DNA from: Cyprinodon diabolis
Taxonomy: Eukaryota; Chordata; Actinopteri; Cyprinodontiformes; Cyprinodontidae
Reading direction: 5' to 3'
NCBI GenBank assembly: GCA_030533445.1
Contig: CM060082.1
Location: 34,900,317-34,964,316 of the forward strand
Length of the DNA: 64,000 nt
The notes under the pieces are model-generated. The model saw nothing but the letters and a program-made list of their open reading frames with translations, was not told the origin of the DNA and did no database searches. Shown piece after piece: positions 25,432-37,176 of this stretch; within the stretch, counting starts at the first letter, position 1, and the number at the start of each line of letters is the position of its first letter. Both the position numbers and the translations under genes were made by a program.

Positions 25432-25779
25432 GGTAAGTGCCTGTATCAGCAGTAATGATCCAAGGTTATGTTGTACATATTTGGGCAAGTGACAGTTTCT
25501 TGCATTATTACATTGACTTTTAATTTTGAACAATAAGATATACACATTTTTTAAATGCTACAAAAGTAGTAAGGTCTTGTCCTTTCCTCCAATAACACTC
25601 AACTTAATCTTTTTTTTATCTTTTTATCACATCTTTGGGTTGGGGGAAAGGAGTGGGGGTCGGAGTGGAGGATTCCAGGTGGTTACCAGGGCTTTCTGAT
25701 TTTGTGGGGCCTAGAGGACTCTGCAAACCCCTAAGGGAGAGTGACATGAGAAAAGAAAAAAAAAAACAGAATAGTAAAT

Positions 25780-25985
25780 AGAACTTTACTGATCTCACAA
25801 TGGAGAAATTATTTAAATCATCCCCTTGGAGAGAAATGGGCAGCCACTGTGAAGCACCCGGGAAGCAGTGTGGGGTTTAGGCTCTTGCTCAGAGACCAAG
25901 AGTGCAGGCTGTGGGGATAGAACCGGGTACTTGCAACTTTCTGAGAGCACAAGTTCACTGCTCTAACCACTAGGCCAACACTCCC
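25780..25985 (-). mobile_element. tRNA-derived SINE, copy 3
   Basis: On the minus strand the head GTTGGCCTAGTGGTTAGAGC is the best preserved of the three copies and matches an A box. It is followed by a B-box-like GCAAGTACCCGGTTC. The body contains GAGCAAGAGCCTAAACCCC and the end reads GTGAGATCAGTAAAGTTC. An A-rich run lies just outside the 3' end on this strand. Confidence 0.75.
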
Positions 25986-27922
25986 CTGGGGAAAACGATC
26001 AGGGTGGGAAAGGCCATATACAAAAATGTATCCAACATCTAGCCTATGCCTGTGTCTGTCTGTAGAGACAGAGTTCCCCCACCTTTTCAATGAAGTGCAA
26101 CAAATGCTCATTCTGTTCACATCTACATACCTATGAGAATTGGGTTTTTCTGTGTTAACGTGGATTGAAAATGGTAACAGTAGCCGTCAAAGCTGCAGGT
26201 AAATGATGATGTATAATATATTTATTAATGTCAACTGACAGCATTAGGGGACTGTGCATCCCACTAATGGGCTATATGTACAGCTCCACTGCTTCCTGAA
26301 TTTCAGACAGATCATTGTCAAGCTCAGAACAGGACCCATTTTTCGAGATGGAAAGACTGTTGTTGTTTATTTAAGATGGATAACTGGTGGAGGATGATAA
26401 TGAGTGTGTGAGTCACTAACCTGGTCTTAAAGTTCAGTCAAAGCCCAGAGGGTGAGGTTGGTTCCAGCCGGTCGGCTGGCAACAAGACGTGGCGGGGGCC
26501 ACTTCATCTGACTTCTGTCTGCTCTCTGCTTTACTTGTCCAAGTAGATCTTTCTCCCTTCTCTTCAACTGTTCTTTCGACCAGTGTTCCTATTTTCCTCT
26601 AATTTCATTCAATCTTCTATCAGTCTTCCTATCTTCTTAATCTCTCCTTTTCTATTAATCTTACACTATTCTAAGGATCCAGAATTCAAGCAGACAGGTC
26701 AGGGTGTTTAAAAATTAACCATTTATTAACTGCTTTGCATATAGTGGCTCGTCAGCTTGGGCAGGGTCACTGGATACTCTGATTAAAGTTCAGGTTGAGC
26801 TCAGAAGAAGGAGTGGAATTCAGGAGCCACCCCCACAGTTCCAGGAGAGAAGCAGAGCAGACCGACGAGCAGAAGCCAGCAGACGTGGAATAGCAGAAGA
26901 ATCTGGAGGGATAGTCCAAAGCCAGAGTTCCAGCAGGAGCAGGTTTCCAGGCCTAAAGATCAGAAGTACTGAAGTAGTTTTCAAGCCAGGGTCAGGAGAC
27001 AGATCCAAGGTCGTAAGCAGGCAGAATCCAGGTTACAGTCCGAAAAACAGATCAGGCAAACAGAGCAGAAGAGAAGAAACTAGTCAGGATAAGGTAATGA
27101 GAAACACACAGGTTCTTTAGAAAACTCAATAACAATCCCCATTCCTTCCAAAAATATTAGAATGTACAACATGAAAACTTGAAATTGAATATTGAATTGA
27201 ATTTTTTTTACAAACTGTAAAAGGAAAGCTCACAGTAATAGTCATTCAAATTTTTCCCACTTTCCTTGATGAGCTCTTGGCTGGTCCACTAAGATTAATT
27301 TTTAGTACTAAAATATTCTTTCTGTTATGATTTTTTGGGGGGAGATAATTTGGAACACTTTATATGGTTTACGTGTTAAATTACTATGAGACATGAAAAC
27401 AGATTTTGACAGATATTGTAATTGTACTCAGACCAGAAAAATTGCCGTCATGATGGCAGCGCCTACGACCAGGCTTGCTTCTTCAAAAAATCAGCCCAGA
27501 TTAACAGTTAAAGAAACATTTTATAGACCATGCCTGCTACATCATCACATCATTACATCATACACATTTTATACATGAGGAGACTTCACTGGCACCAGTC
27601 CTATAAAGACATTATACAGTGTTCTTAGATCAAGGAAAACCTGAATGCTCAGAGCTATCTGTTAAGAATAATCTGCTCTGCCTGTATGGTCCCATATCAT
27701 TCCCAAATCTTTGTTACGTACATAATCAAGATAATTACTTTTTATCCTCACAGAAGAGCTGTCTAAATTAGATATACTACCTGGGAAAACATTATTCTTG
27801 ACACTTCACAGGCAGGTAATATTATTGTTTAACAAGCATACATGAATAATAAAAATGATAACACTTATTGGAAATTGTTATTTTACATCAGTTATGTCAT
27901 CATACATGTTATTATTAGTATT
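25986..27922. other. No gene recognised; purine-rich patch at 26.8-27.1 kb
   Basis: The stretch 26810-27100 is strongly purine-rich (many CAGAG, CAGCAG, CAGGAG words), with an open frame on the opposite strand. It resembles a common fish interspersed repeat but has no diagnostic ends. The rest looks unique. Confidence 0.4.
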
Positions 27923-28359
27923 AATCATGGTTTTGATTCTGTTTAAGTTTTAACTTTGAGTTTTCATTGGTTTTATTTCCATTTTGTGTTATTCAGGTTA
28001 TTTTTTATTGTATTTGAGTTCTTAGGTATTTCTTGTTTGCCCTCTGTTACCCACTTGTGTCAGCCTCTATTCCTCTAGCTCCTTTCTAGACACCTCTGTT
28101 CATACCTGCTCCCAATCTGATGATTAGCTTGGTCTTTGTTTCTCTCTCCCATATATGCACCTCCTGCTCAGTCAATGTTGCTGGTTTGTCATAATTTATT
28201 TGCCCCCTTCTTGTGAGTATTCCTGGTTCTCAGTTTTTTTCTGGATTTATCTTTTAGATTTTTGTTTCTGCTGCCAACCTTTTTCATTAAACCTGCAAGT
28301 AACCACCTTCAGCTTTAGTGTCTGCATTTGGGTCCTGTCAAACCTTATCTTACCTGAAT
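27923..28359 (+). mobile_element. Solo LTR, degraded copy
   Basis: It begins aatcatggttttgattctg, a diverged TGTCATGG start. It then follows the same order as the LTRs at 41.9 and 50.6 kb: the TTTATTTCCATTTTGTGTTA block, CACTTGTGTCAG, CTGCTCCCAATCTG, a TATATG TATA-like box near 28151, and CATTAAA near 28286. The end is ACCTGAAT where intact copies have CCTGACA. No target duplication is readable. There is no coding content. Confidence 0.65.
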
Positions 28360-29590
28360 AGATACAAAACATGCTCATTACCACACAATATTTGGAACTA
28401 CAAGCAAAACCAACATCATACATGAACATTAAACAGGTGGTTATCTCTTAATCCATCATTCTAAGATTTTATCTAATTCATTTTTCCTGATACTGTCTCC
28501 TGCTTTTACATGAGGAACTTTCATACATCCATACTAAGTCGAAAAGCACACCTACACCTGGAAGACATTGCTCATAAATCACAACAATAAATAAGCAAAA
28601 CAATATTAATCCTGCTTATAATAACTAACTAAAACAAAATATAAACTAAAGATCACCAAGCAGATAAAGTATCTTCAGATGAACCCTTGTTGATCCCTGG
28701 AGAACCAACCTACCAGATTAACACCTGACAAGGAGTTTTTAATCATTCTGTTATATGTTATCCAAGTCATATTTACTCATGGCAGGTGGAACCAGTGATC
28801 TTGTCTTACTTTTTGTTAGTTAGCTTCGGGGACCATCCCCCATTTTGGACCATCTGTCTGCAGCTATGGCTGTCCCTGGAAATGTCCCAGATTTTAGATG
28901 AATGTAAATTAATTTATGAATGAGTGGGAAATGTTGTGTGTAGACTGGTATTATGGGGGACAGTCTCTCCGGAAATAATGGACTGTCCCCGTAAATCAGG
29001 GACATCTGGTCAACTTATATTCCCCCCTTTTTCATGTTTCACTGGCCTTTCTTTTACCTTGTGCTTATTTCCATTAATGTGTAGTGTTTGGATAGTTATT
29101 AGATATAATAATACTGTAATAGGGAGTGTTAGGATATAGAGATACCGATATTTTCACTGTGATATATGCAATGAACAATTACTCATTCGGAGCCAGATCC
29201 ACCCCTTTTTTGGTAAACACTTGTAGAAACAGAGACAATTTCCTTAGTTTGGTGATTAAAAAACATAGTCTAAATTACTAAATTGGTGAAAGACAACTGT
29301 ATTTTAACAGTCCAGAGGTCCAAAGGGGTAAAACAACAAACATTCTTAAATGAATGTTTGTAAGCAGATTTCAATTGTATCATTTAACTAATAACCATGA
29401 ATTGGTTTTATCCTTGAATGACCTATTAATTAACTATAATTCCCAGTTCTAGTTACCTAATGTATTCATTATCGTCTGGTCAAATTTCACAACACTGACA
29501 GTTGATTCTGGCGAATCTGAGTTGGGACTATCTGCAGTAGAAACCTCCGATTGCTTTGTTCTTTTTTCTAATCAGTTAGCATTTATGCTG
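28360..29590. other. No gene; degenerate repeat at 28.82-29.01 kb
   Basis: Around 28820-29010 there are related motifs (GGGGACCATCCCC, TGTCCCTGGAAATGTCCCAG, GGACTGTCCCCGTAAATCAG) that look like the remains of an interspersed repeat with internal self-similarity. The class is not determined. The rest is unique AT-rich sequence. Confidence 0.4.
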
Positions 29591-29595
29591 ATATC

Positions 29596-30333
29596 TGTTA
29601 GGAATCCAGTTTGTGTGGGTTGTGTTTTTGGTGTTCTTCTCTCCCCCCACCACCAGGTGGTACCCTGTCCTTGTTGGTCCTCCTGCACACCTGCGGCTGG
29701 TTGGCTCATCACTGAGGAGTATTTGAGTGGTGGACTGTCACTACCTCAACGCCAGAGTATTTGCCAGTTTGGGGTACTCTAGCCAAGCTGAGTGTAGCTG
29801 AGTTTAACTGAGTCTTTGTTTCTCTGAGTTCTAACGTTGTTTTTATCTTTTGCCCTTCAGCAGGAAGTCATCCTGCATACTAGATTTTTTGGCCTTCTCC
29901 CCCCTGGAAGGATTTGTTTGAGCTTCCCACTGAGCAGGGGATTTATCTCCACACGTCCCGTTCAATTACTCCTGGAAATATAAGTCTGCTCCATTGCTCC
30001 TCAGGAACCAACCTAACCAAAACCTGTCCGCCCTCCAATGAGCCGCTCTTTCTCTGGAAAAACCCACACTGACTGGATTTCGGGAAGAAACCTTAGTCCG
30101 CATAACGTGAGTCCCGTTTATCTCTGTTTTGCAAGGCGTCATTCAAAGTTCCCACGGACCCTGAACTAACCTCTGTGAACTTCCCTTCTTACTTCCAGTA
30201 CCGGTTCACCGGCTCTCTGAGTTCACCTGAATTCTACCCATTTTGGACTCCTAATAAACCTGTTAAACTTTTACTCTGGTTTCTCTGAGTGGTTTCCTGC
30301 ATGTGGGTTAGATCCCTTAAAAACATCATGACA
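29596..30333 (+). mobile_element. Solo LTR (TGTTAGGAAT...CATGACA), TSD ATATC
   Basis: The element is 738 bp, begins TGTTAGGAATCC and ends CATCATGACA. It is flanked by an identical 5-bp duplication, ATATC (29591-29595 and 30334-30338). An AATAAA signal lies near 30252. The end block CTGCATGTGGGTTAG is shared with the 733-bp LTR at 37177-37909, so both belong to one family. TG...CA ends and 5-bp TSDs fit a Ty3/Gypsy or BEL-type LTR. No internal gag-pol remains, which is expected after LTR-LTR recombination. The retrotransposon class is inferred. Confidence 0.8.
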
Positions 30334-30338
30334 ATATC

Positions 30339-31938
30339 CATGTTTTGGTAGGATTGCCTTTTGGCATTACTTTTTGCGATGTTGAATTAAACTATGTCTG
30401 ATGCTTTTATTTATGTATTTACATTTTTTCTTATGTTTTACAGAGTTGCAATAATCTGTGTTATATGTGAGAGAACAAAATTATTTAGAACAGCCTCAAT
30501 TTCTGTACCATAAATCTGTGACAAGAAATGTAAACTAATGCTGTTTAAATAAATAAGAATGCAGACACCCCCTCTTTTCCCTTTTTAACCCAGCCTTTAA
30601 CTCCATAATAAATAACATTTCCTCATATTGTCAGAGGATCTGGCACTGTTACAGCAACTACAGACAACTTTTTATGCAAGACTAACTAAACTGGGCCCAA
30701 CAAAAGCCTGAAGTGGGTCAGGGGCTATTTAGGGACAAGAGCACCCAGGGAGTGAAGAAGGGATTTAAGGAGCTGTTTGTTGCATTTGTTACTAAGGCTG
30801 TTAGGATTAGAGTGCTGGGGTTGCATTTATTGTTACTCTTTTCAGCATTACGGAGTTTACTTCTGCTATTCAGGCCAAAAGGGCAAATCTTTGCAAAATG
30901 TGAAAGATACTTTTGAGGTCACCAACTTACTGAAATGCATTTACATAATGAGCTCCCTGGATATTTACAAATGCTCAGCTTATTATTTACTTCTAGACCT
31001 GCAATCCATGGATTATTAATGTTTCGTTATCACAGACTAACTAAACAACTCTTTCACCCACAGGCAGAAATTCAGCACTGCTTTATAGCATGTGCTCTAT
31101 TTCATATTAATATTAACACACAGGCTTCCACATCTACATATACTCTCACATACAAAAAAAAAAAAAAAGCTAACTATTCAGTGGGAAAAGAAAACAAAGA
31201 ACTAAATATAGTTTGGTAGAAACAAGTGATCCGTAATAGTTGCTTTGATTTACAATAAGCTGCTATGTAACATGCAACTTCCTTGTATTGTGGGCTGTAA
31301 AGAGGACATATAGGCCTGATGTCAAGAGTAATGTGGAGAATAACCTGTTGAATCAAAATAGCTAACATTGAAACACTGTGTATATAATCCTGAGACAAAG
31401 TTGAGTCCTTCTTCATCTGAAAACCTTGTCATGCTCTAAATGGTTGTTACTGTGAAGTTCAACTCTCTAAACCACTGGCACCAGAAAGTTAGGCATTTGA
31501 TTGCTAACTATTGGCGATAGCTAAACAAACTGAGTTACCAAGCGGCTGAACAGGGGAATTCTTGTTGACGCGCTCGCTATTCAAAACTTCAGTCCAAGCT
31601 GCTGCAGTTAAGATCCTTTTATTGTATTTGATCTTCAAAACACTATGCAATGCAGCATAACAATTAAACAAAAGGTTTGCGTCCTGATCAAAGGCAAAAG
31701 GGGGAAAAAAAACCATCCAAAGCTTAAAGCGGTCAGAAAAAAGTAGACATCCCCCATCACCCTTTCACTGACACTCACCAGGTGAGCTAAAAAGGTGATC
31801 TTACAAATCACTGCTGACACCACGTAATCACTACTACGCCTATCCACCAAACTGACTTAACATTGTCTGTAATGATGCATTCATGCCAAACGCAATTCCA
31901 GGGCAATTCCAGGTTCGGTTGCTATCGATCATTTGACA
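30339..31938. other. No gene recognised
   Basis: Unique AT-rich sequence with a poly(A) run at about 31153-31168. Open frames (for example 30935-31219) have no recognisable domain. Confidence 0.45.
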
Positions 31939-31940
31939 TA

Positions 31941-33188
31941 CACTATATTGCCAAAAGTATTTGCTCACCTGCCTTGACTCACATATGAGCTTAAGTGACA
32001 TCCCGTTCCTAATCCATAGGGTTCAATATGACGTCGGTCCACCCTTTGCAGCTAGAACAGCTTCAACTCTTCTGGGAAGGCTGTCCACAAGGTTTAGGAG
32101 TGTGTTTATGGGAATTTTTGACCATTCTTCCAGAAGCGCATTTGTGAGGTCGCACACTGATGTTGGACGAGAAGGCCTGGCTCTCAGTCTCCGCTCTAAT
32201 TCATCCCAAAGGTGTTCTATCGGGTTGAGGTCAGGACTCTGTGCAGGCCAGTCAAGTTCATCCACACCAGACTCTGTCATCCATGTCTTTATGGACCTTG
32301 CTTTGTGCACTGGTGCACAGTCATGTTGGAAGAGGAAGGGGCCAGCTCCAAACTGTTCCCACAAAGTTGGGAGCATGGAATTGTCCAAAATGTCTTGGTA
32401 TGCTGAAGCATTCAGAGTTCCTTTCACTGGAACTAAGGGGCCAAGCCCAGCTCCTGAAAAACAACCCCACACCATAATCCCCCCTCCACCAAACTTTACA
32501 CTTGGCACAATGCAGTCAGACAAGTACCGTTCTCCTGGCAACCGCCAAACCCAGACCCGTCCATCAGATTGCCAGATGGAGAAGCGCGATTCGTCACTCC
32601 AGAGAACGCGTCTCCACTGCTCTAGAGTCCAGTGGCGGCGTGCTTTACACCACCGCATCCGACGCTTTGCATTGCACTTGGTTATGTATGGCTTGGATGC
32701 AGCTGCTCGACCATGGAAACCCATTCCATGAAGCTCTCTGCGCACTGTTCTTGAGCTAATCTGAAGGCCACATGAAGTTTGGAGGTCTGTAGTGATTGAC
32801 TCTGCAGAAAGTTGGCGACCTCTTCGCACTATGCGCTTCAGCATCCGCTGACCCCGCTCCGTCAGTTTACGTGGCCTACCACTTCGTGGCTGAGTTGCTG
32901 TCGTTCCCAAACACTTCCATTTTCTTATAATACAGCTGACAGTTGACTGTGGAATATTTAGGAGCGAGGAAATTTCACGACTGGATTTGTTGCACAGGTG
33001 GCATCCTATCACAGTTCCACGCTGGAATTCACTGAGCTCCTGAGAGCGACCCATTCTTTCACAAATGTTTGTAAAAACAGTCTGCATGCCTAGGTGCTTG
33101 AATTTATACACCTGTGGCCATGGAAGTGATTGGAACACCTGATTCCAATAATTTGGATGGGTGAGCAAATACTTTTGGCAATATAGTG
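31941..33188 (-). mobile_element. Complete Tc1-like transposon
   Basis: The 1248-bp element has identical 29-bp terminal inverted repeats at 31941-31969 and 33160-33188, starting CACTATATTGCCAAAAG. It is flanked by TA on both sides (31939-31940 and 33189-33190), the target duplication of Tc1/mariner elements. One uninterrupted transposase gene fills most of it on the minus strand. On that strand a TATAAAT-like box lies at about 33101-33110, roughly 50 bp upstream of the ATG. Short TIRs distinguish it from the second Tc1-like copy at 53.85 kb, which has about 200-bp TIRs. Perfect TIRs and an open transposase suggest a young, possibly active copy. Confidence 0.95.
32023..33054 (-). CDS. Tc1-like transposase, apparently intact
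   Basis: Cut-and-paste transposase of the IS630-Tc1-mariner superfamily, which would bind the TIRs and integrate at TA dinucleotides in the nucleus. The 343-codon frame starts at the ATG encoding [10 protein letters not shown]. The frame is also open upstream through the TIR into flanking DNA, but this ATG gives the usual family length. Residues 8-47 form the first paired-like helix-turn-helix, a GRPR AT-hook-like motif is at 59-62, and the second HTH spans about 83-115. The catalytic triad is DD34E: D154 in LWSDE, D245 in FQHDCAP and E280 in NPIEHLW, with exactly 34 residues between the last two. The [12 protein letters not shown] glycine-rich box is at 189-200. No stop or frameshift is present. 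Activity is inferred, not shown. Confidence 0.95.
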   Translation of the reverse strand: MGRSQELSEFQRGTVIGCHLCNKSSREISSLLNIPQSTVSCIIRKWKCLGTTATQPRSGRPRKLTERGQRMLKRIVRRGRQLSAESITTDLQTSCGLQISSRTVRRELHGMGFHGRAAASKPYITKCNAKRRMRWCKARRHWTLEQWRRVLWSDESRFSIWQSDGRVWVWRLPGERYLSDCIVPSVKFGGGGIMVWGCFSGAGLGPLVPVKGTLNASAYQDILDNSMLPTLWEQFGAGPFLFQHDCAPVHKARSIKTWMTESGVDELDWPAQSPDLNPIEHLWDELERRLRARPSRPTSVCDLTNALLEEWSKIPINTLLNLVDSLPRRVEAVLAAKGGPTSY

Positions 33189-33190
33189 TA

Positions 33191-33477
33191 TCACCAGTGG
33201 TTTGCGATGCTTTCAATAAGTACCACTTCTGTTGCTTTACCATGTCTTCAGATGCTGCTACTTTCAGGTGAAGATCAGAGCAAGAAGCTGTGCAGATAGG
33301 ACACCTGAGCTTGGCAGAGGAGTCAGTTGGCCAGGACCAGTTTTGGAACTATAAGGAGCTGGAAGATGACAAGTGATGAATGATTTAAAAGTCCTTTTAA
33401 GGGCTGAATGAAAACAGCTTTTTTTAAAAGCATCCACAGAGATTTTAAGAGCCTTCCTTACTTCTTGCTACGTTAAC
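33191..33477. other. Short spacer, nothing recognised
   Basis: About 290 bp between the Tc1 element and the next LTR. No feature is seen. Confidence 0.5.
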
Positions 33478-33482
33478 GTTAT

Positions 33483-35691
33483 TGTCATGATCTAATGCAC
33501 TAAAATTTGTTTTTTCTTTATGTTTTACTCTTTGCCTTTTGGTGGTTTATGTTATTGTATGTTTGCTGTTAAGGATTATCTTTGGAATTTTATCTTTGGA
33601 ATTATTTCTAATTTTTACTCTTCCTTTGAGTATATTTTTATTTAGCATTCTTGTGATTTATTTTGTGTTTGCTCTGGTTTTTGGATATTCTCTGTTTGGA
33701 TTAGTTTTACCTTGTCTTATTTTGTGTCTCATTATGGCTAAATTTCCTTTCTCGCTATTTCACAAATTATCCTGCTTTAGTTTTAGGCCAGAGTTTATTC
33801 TTTGTTGCTCTAATTGCCCTCTAGTGCTACAGCTTCCTCCTTGTCCCTTTATCACACCAGTGTTGTTTTCTTCAATGTTGACGATGACCAAATTTTTTGT
33901 TGACGCTCCTTTTTATCATGACTATAACTAGAACTGACAAGCTAAACATGGATCTTTGTTGACAAAAACTTGAGAGTTGTGGGTGTGAGTTTTAGTCAAC
34001 AAGACGAGACTAAATAAAAATTTAGCGGGTGGTCGGTCAAACAGGTAAAATGCATCATTGTGCTGTAATCTGTTAGCATTTCAGCAGAGCTGCATGTCCT
34101 GTTTGATCACACAGCCCACCTGCCGTGCAGCTGTGCTAATTCTGCATGACTACAGATGGATAATGGCAGCAGCAGCAGCAGGGTGAAAATAATCCAGAAT
34201 TGTCCGGGTGTCTGACAGAACACCGGTACATCACACTGAACTCTGACAAACTGTTCTTCCAGCTGTGCATGTGCAGAAATGCGCCTCTGCGGGCATTTAG
34301 GTCTGAGTCTTCGCTTTCTCAATAGTATGGCTCTCCCTGTCCTTGCTACTTAATAAACTATATTTGGCTGATCATCCTCTGCCAAGAATAAAAAATCCCT
34401 TCATCTAACCATCAAGATTTTATTTCATCCAGCTCACAAGAGGTTATTGCTTAACCTTCTTAAATTTTTTACCAAAAGGAATTTAATCTAATCTAAATTA
34501 TATCCAAACCAAATACTTCATTGCATACTGTTTATCTTTGGATAAAGAACCAAGTGAAAACATAGATATAGATCTTTGAACATTTAAATATGATGAAAAT
34601 ATTTTCTTGAATTGTCATTAAAACATTTTTTCTTTTTCCTTTAAATATGTCAACATTTTAGTTATCATATTCCTTCAATTTAGGTCTGGATTGCCATGGC
34701 ATTACAAGGCAATTATGTAGGTTCTCACTGTATTTTTTTTATATCAAAACCCTGTAAATTTAAATCTACTTTGACCCCTGAGCAGTGGTAACAAAGGGGT
34801 AAATTGAAGACATAGATCCAAAATTGCCAAAGTAGAAAGAAGAATGTTTTTGTTCTTTGCTTTTTTGGAGCAATAAAGATTTCATTGATCTGTGTGTAAT
34901 GCATAATTCACAATAGATCAGGAAGTGTTTGGTTTAAGATGGAAACCTTGTATGTCTAAAACCATTCCTTTATTGTATGTTTTGTTAGCTTTTCTGTCTG
35001 CTATATTAACCAATATGATGTGTTGAAATACACCTGCTATTTTCAAAACTTTTGTGACACACGTTTTTATAAAGTAGGGCATTAATTCTTAAATTTGAAT
35101 ATTTTTCTAATATTATTAATCACAGTTTTCTTCCCAACAGCAATGATGAATCGCACAGCAGCATTATATATCCAGCAATTGTAGTATCTAGACAAGATCC
35201 ATCAGTCTGGTAAAGAATCTGGTTGTTAAATTTTTTTGCATCATAAAACAGACAAAAATTAGACTAAAAGTTCTAGTCGACTAAAACGGATTAAAACTAT
35301 CACATATAGAAATGACTAAAATGCAACTAAGACTAATGCTAGTTTTTTTGTCCTAAAGACTAAGACTAAGACTAAATCTAAGATGGCTATCAAAAACAAC
35401 ACTGTATCGCTCCCAGTTAGCTTATTACTCCAGTTATTGTTTCTGCATTCCCCTCCATAGTATTCAAGCCCCTCTCGTTCTTCCGCTCATTGCTGGTTGC
35501 TACAGTTTTTGTCTAGTAACCTAGTCTGAGTTCCCCCCATTAGTGTAAATTCTATTTTTTCATTTATTTTTTGTTTTTGTCTGGTTCATGGTTCCCTCTC
35601 AGTTTTGTAAGTGCATTGAATTCTTTAGTAAAGTACCACGAAGACAACTTGCTGCTCTGCCTCTGCGTTGGGTCCTCACCCAATCATGACA
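33483..35691 (+). mobile_element. Solo LTR split by a hAT element, TSD GTTAT
   Basis: The outer repeat begins TGTCATGATC and ends CAATCATGACA, and is flanked by identical 5-bp duplications GTTAT (33478-33482 and 35692-35696). A hAT-type element occupies 33858-35404. Without it and its 8-bp duplication the LTR is about 654 bp. The right part has the CTGCCTCTGCGTTGGGTCCTC end block typical of the other LTRs here. An open frame at 33539-33931 has no domain and simply reads through the T-rich U3. Confidence 0.8.
33858..35404. mobile_element. Non-autonomous hAT-type transposon
   Basis: It starts CAGTGTTGTTTTC and ends CAAAAACAACACTG, an inverted repeat of about 12 bp with the CAGNG end typical of hAT elements. 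The 8 bp on each side are tatcacac (33850-33857) and tatcgctc (35405-35412), 6 of 8 identical, as expected for a decayed 8-bp hAT duplication. Subterminal repeats of AGTCTTAGTC-like words near the right end (35290-35380) are typical. There is no transposase frame, so it depends on enzymes made elsewhere. Confidence 0.8.
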
Positions 35692-35696
35692 GTTAT

Positions 35697-36039
35697 TCTA
35701 TTTATCTTACATTCTAATTGAAAAAAGCTTAGTCTCCAAGGCGCTCTTTAATCCTTCACCCTTCCTGATTGGTTGTTGCGACGTGACTTGATAGCAAAGT
35801 TCAGATTTTTCAGTTTGGGCAACAGCTGCTGCACATCCATCTGAGGTGCTGTGTCAATGTCGTTTCTCTGTAATCGCCGTAATGAGTAAAATTTGCATTG
35901 CTACAAGCCTGTCCAATTGCTTTGCATCACTGCAATCCTGAACACCCCTCTACATTGTGAGAACGTTTAAATCACTCGCTCTGGTTGCTGGATTTGAATT
36001 TAGTGTGAACACACCAGAATAGGAGATAGAATGCTATAC
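35697..36039. other. No gene; possible diverged repeat
   Basis: The segment around 35970-36020 contains TTTAAATCACTCGCTC and GGTGTGAACACACC-like words. A similar TTTAAATCACTCGCTCC-to-GGTGTGAATT stretch recurs at 46320-46365, which hints at an interspersed repeat of unknown class. Confidence 0.35.
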
Positions 36040-36871
36040 CATAACAAATTTATTTATAAAGCACTTTCAACACACAACAGGACCAAGGTGCTATACACAA
36101 TAATAAAATACAAATAATGAGTTATAAAAACAATAAATAAAGTGGTGTACAAACAGTAATAGAATAACAAAAGGAATACAGTAAGACAAAGGTAACATCT
36201 CAGATTCTGTTAAAAGCCAAGGAAGAGAAATTGGGTCTCAAGAAGAGATTTAAAATCAGAAAATGAATAGGCCTGTTTAATAGCCAAGGAAGATCATTCC
36301 AAAGCTTACGGTTGCAACAGAAAAAACAGAGTCCGCTCTGAGCTTGCATTTTGCCTTCAGCACCCTCAGTAACAACTGGTCAGCTGATCTAAGGGAGCAA
36401 AACAGTTGGTTGGGATGAAACAGCTCAGAGAGGTAGGGTGGGGCAAGACCATTAAGAGCTTTAAAAGCAAAAAAAATAAAAAAATAGGGTAAACTAAACT
36501 ATAAACATACTGGCAGTGAATGTAATGAGGATAAAATAAGGGAATATGATCAAATTTGCTTGTACTGGTTATCAGACATGCAGCAGCATTCTGTACCATC
36601 TGAAGCTGAGAAATGCATGAATTACTACCCTTATAAAGTGCATTACAGTATTCCAGCTGAGTGGTTACAAAGGCATGGGCCACTGTTTCAAAATACTGAT
36701 GTGAAAGGATAGTCTAAACTTTGCTAGCTGCTCCAAGTGGAAGAAGCTGGATTTTACAACATGTGAGATTCAAACTTCAGACTAGCATCTGTTTTAACCC
36801 CTGAATTGGAAATTACAGGCCTGATATACTGGACCAAAGATCCAATATCCGTCAGGGAGTCTTCAGTGGAA

Positions 36872-37176
36872 CTACCAAAAATCACCACCTCTTTTTTTTC
36901 TCCATTGAGTTTTAAGAAATTTAGGGACATCCAGGCTTTCAAATCTTCCAAGCAAAAAAGAAAGCAGAGACCGAAGAGAAGTGGAGTCAGTTTTCTTCAG
37001 TGGGACATACATTTTGTTGTCATCTGCGTAGCAGTGAAAAGTAATCCCGTATTTAATAAAAATAGAGTCAATAGGGTGGAGCATGAAAAGGAGAGGGCCC
37101 AAAACTGAGCCCTGCGGGACATCACACAATAACGAAGCAGAGGAGGACATGCGGCCATCAAGACAGACAGACAAAG
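36872..37176 (-). pseudogene. LINE reverse transcriptase palm fragment
   Basis: The open frame reads in from the inserted LTR but is LINE-derived from SVCLDGR onward. It holds the RT motif PQGSVLGPLLF and the YADD active-site box at 37019-37030. Its end (after YVPLKK) drifts out of frame relative to the next fragment at 36754-36951, showing a frameshift. It is a non-functional remnant. Confidence 0.85.

Larger units (their letters stand above)
18801..25779. other. Long stretch without recognised genes or clear TEs
   Basis: About 7 kb of mostly unique AT-rich sequence. A candidate coding exon lies at 20740-21003 (minus) and a degenerate tandem repeat at 25349-25431; both are listed separately. 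A less AT-rich patch at about 23980-24300 looks like possible conserved non-coding DNA, but this cannot be tested here. Confidence 0.45.

Noticed and set aside
31961..32731. 256-codon open frame on the plus strand inside the Tc1 element
   Set aside because: It is the antisense shadow of the transposase gene; no domain in this direction.
33539..33931. 130-codon hydrophobic frame
   Set aside because: Reads through the T-rich U3 of an LTR; hydrophobicity follows from base composition, and it runs into the hAT element.
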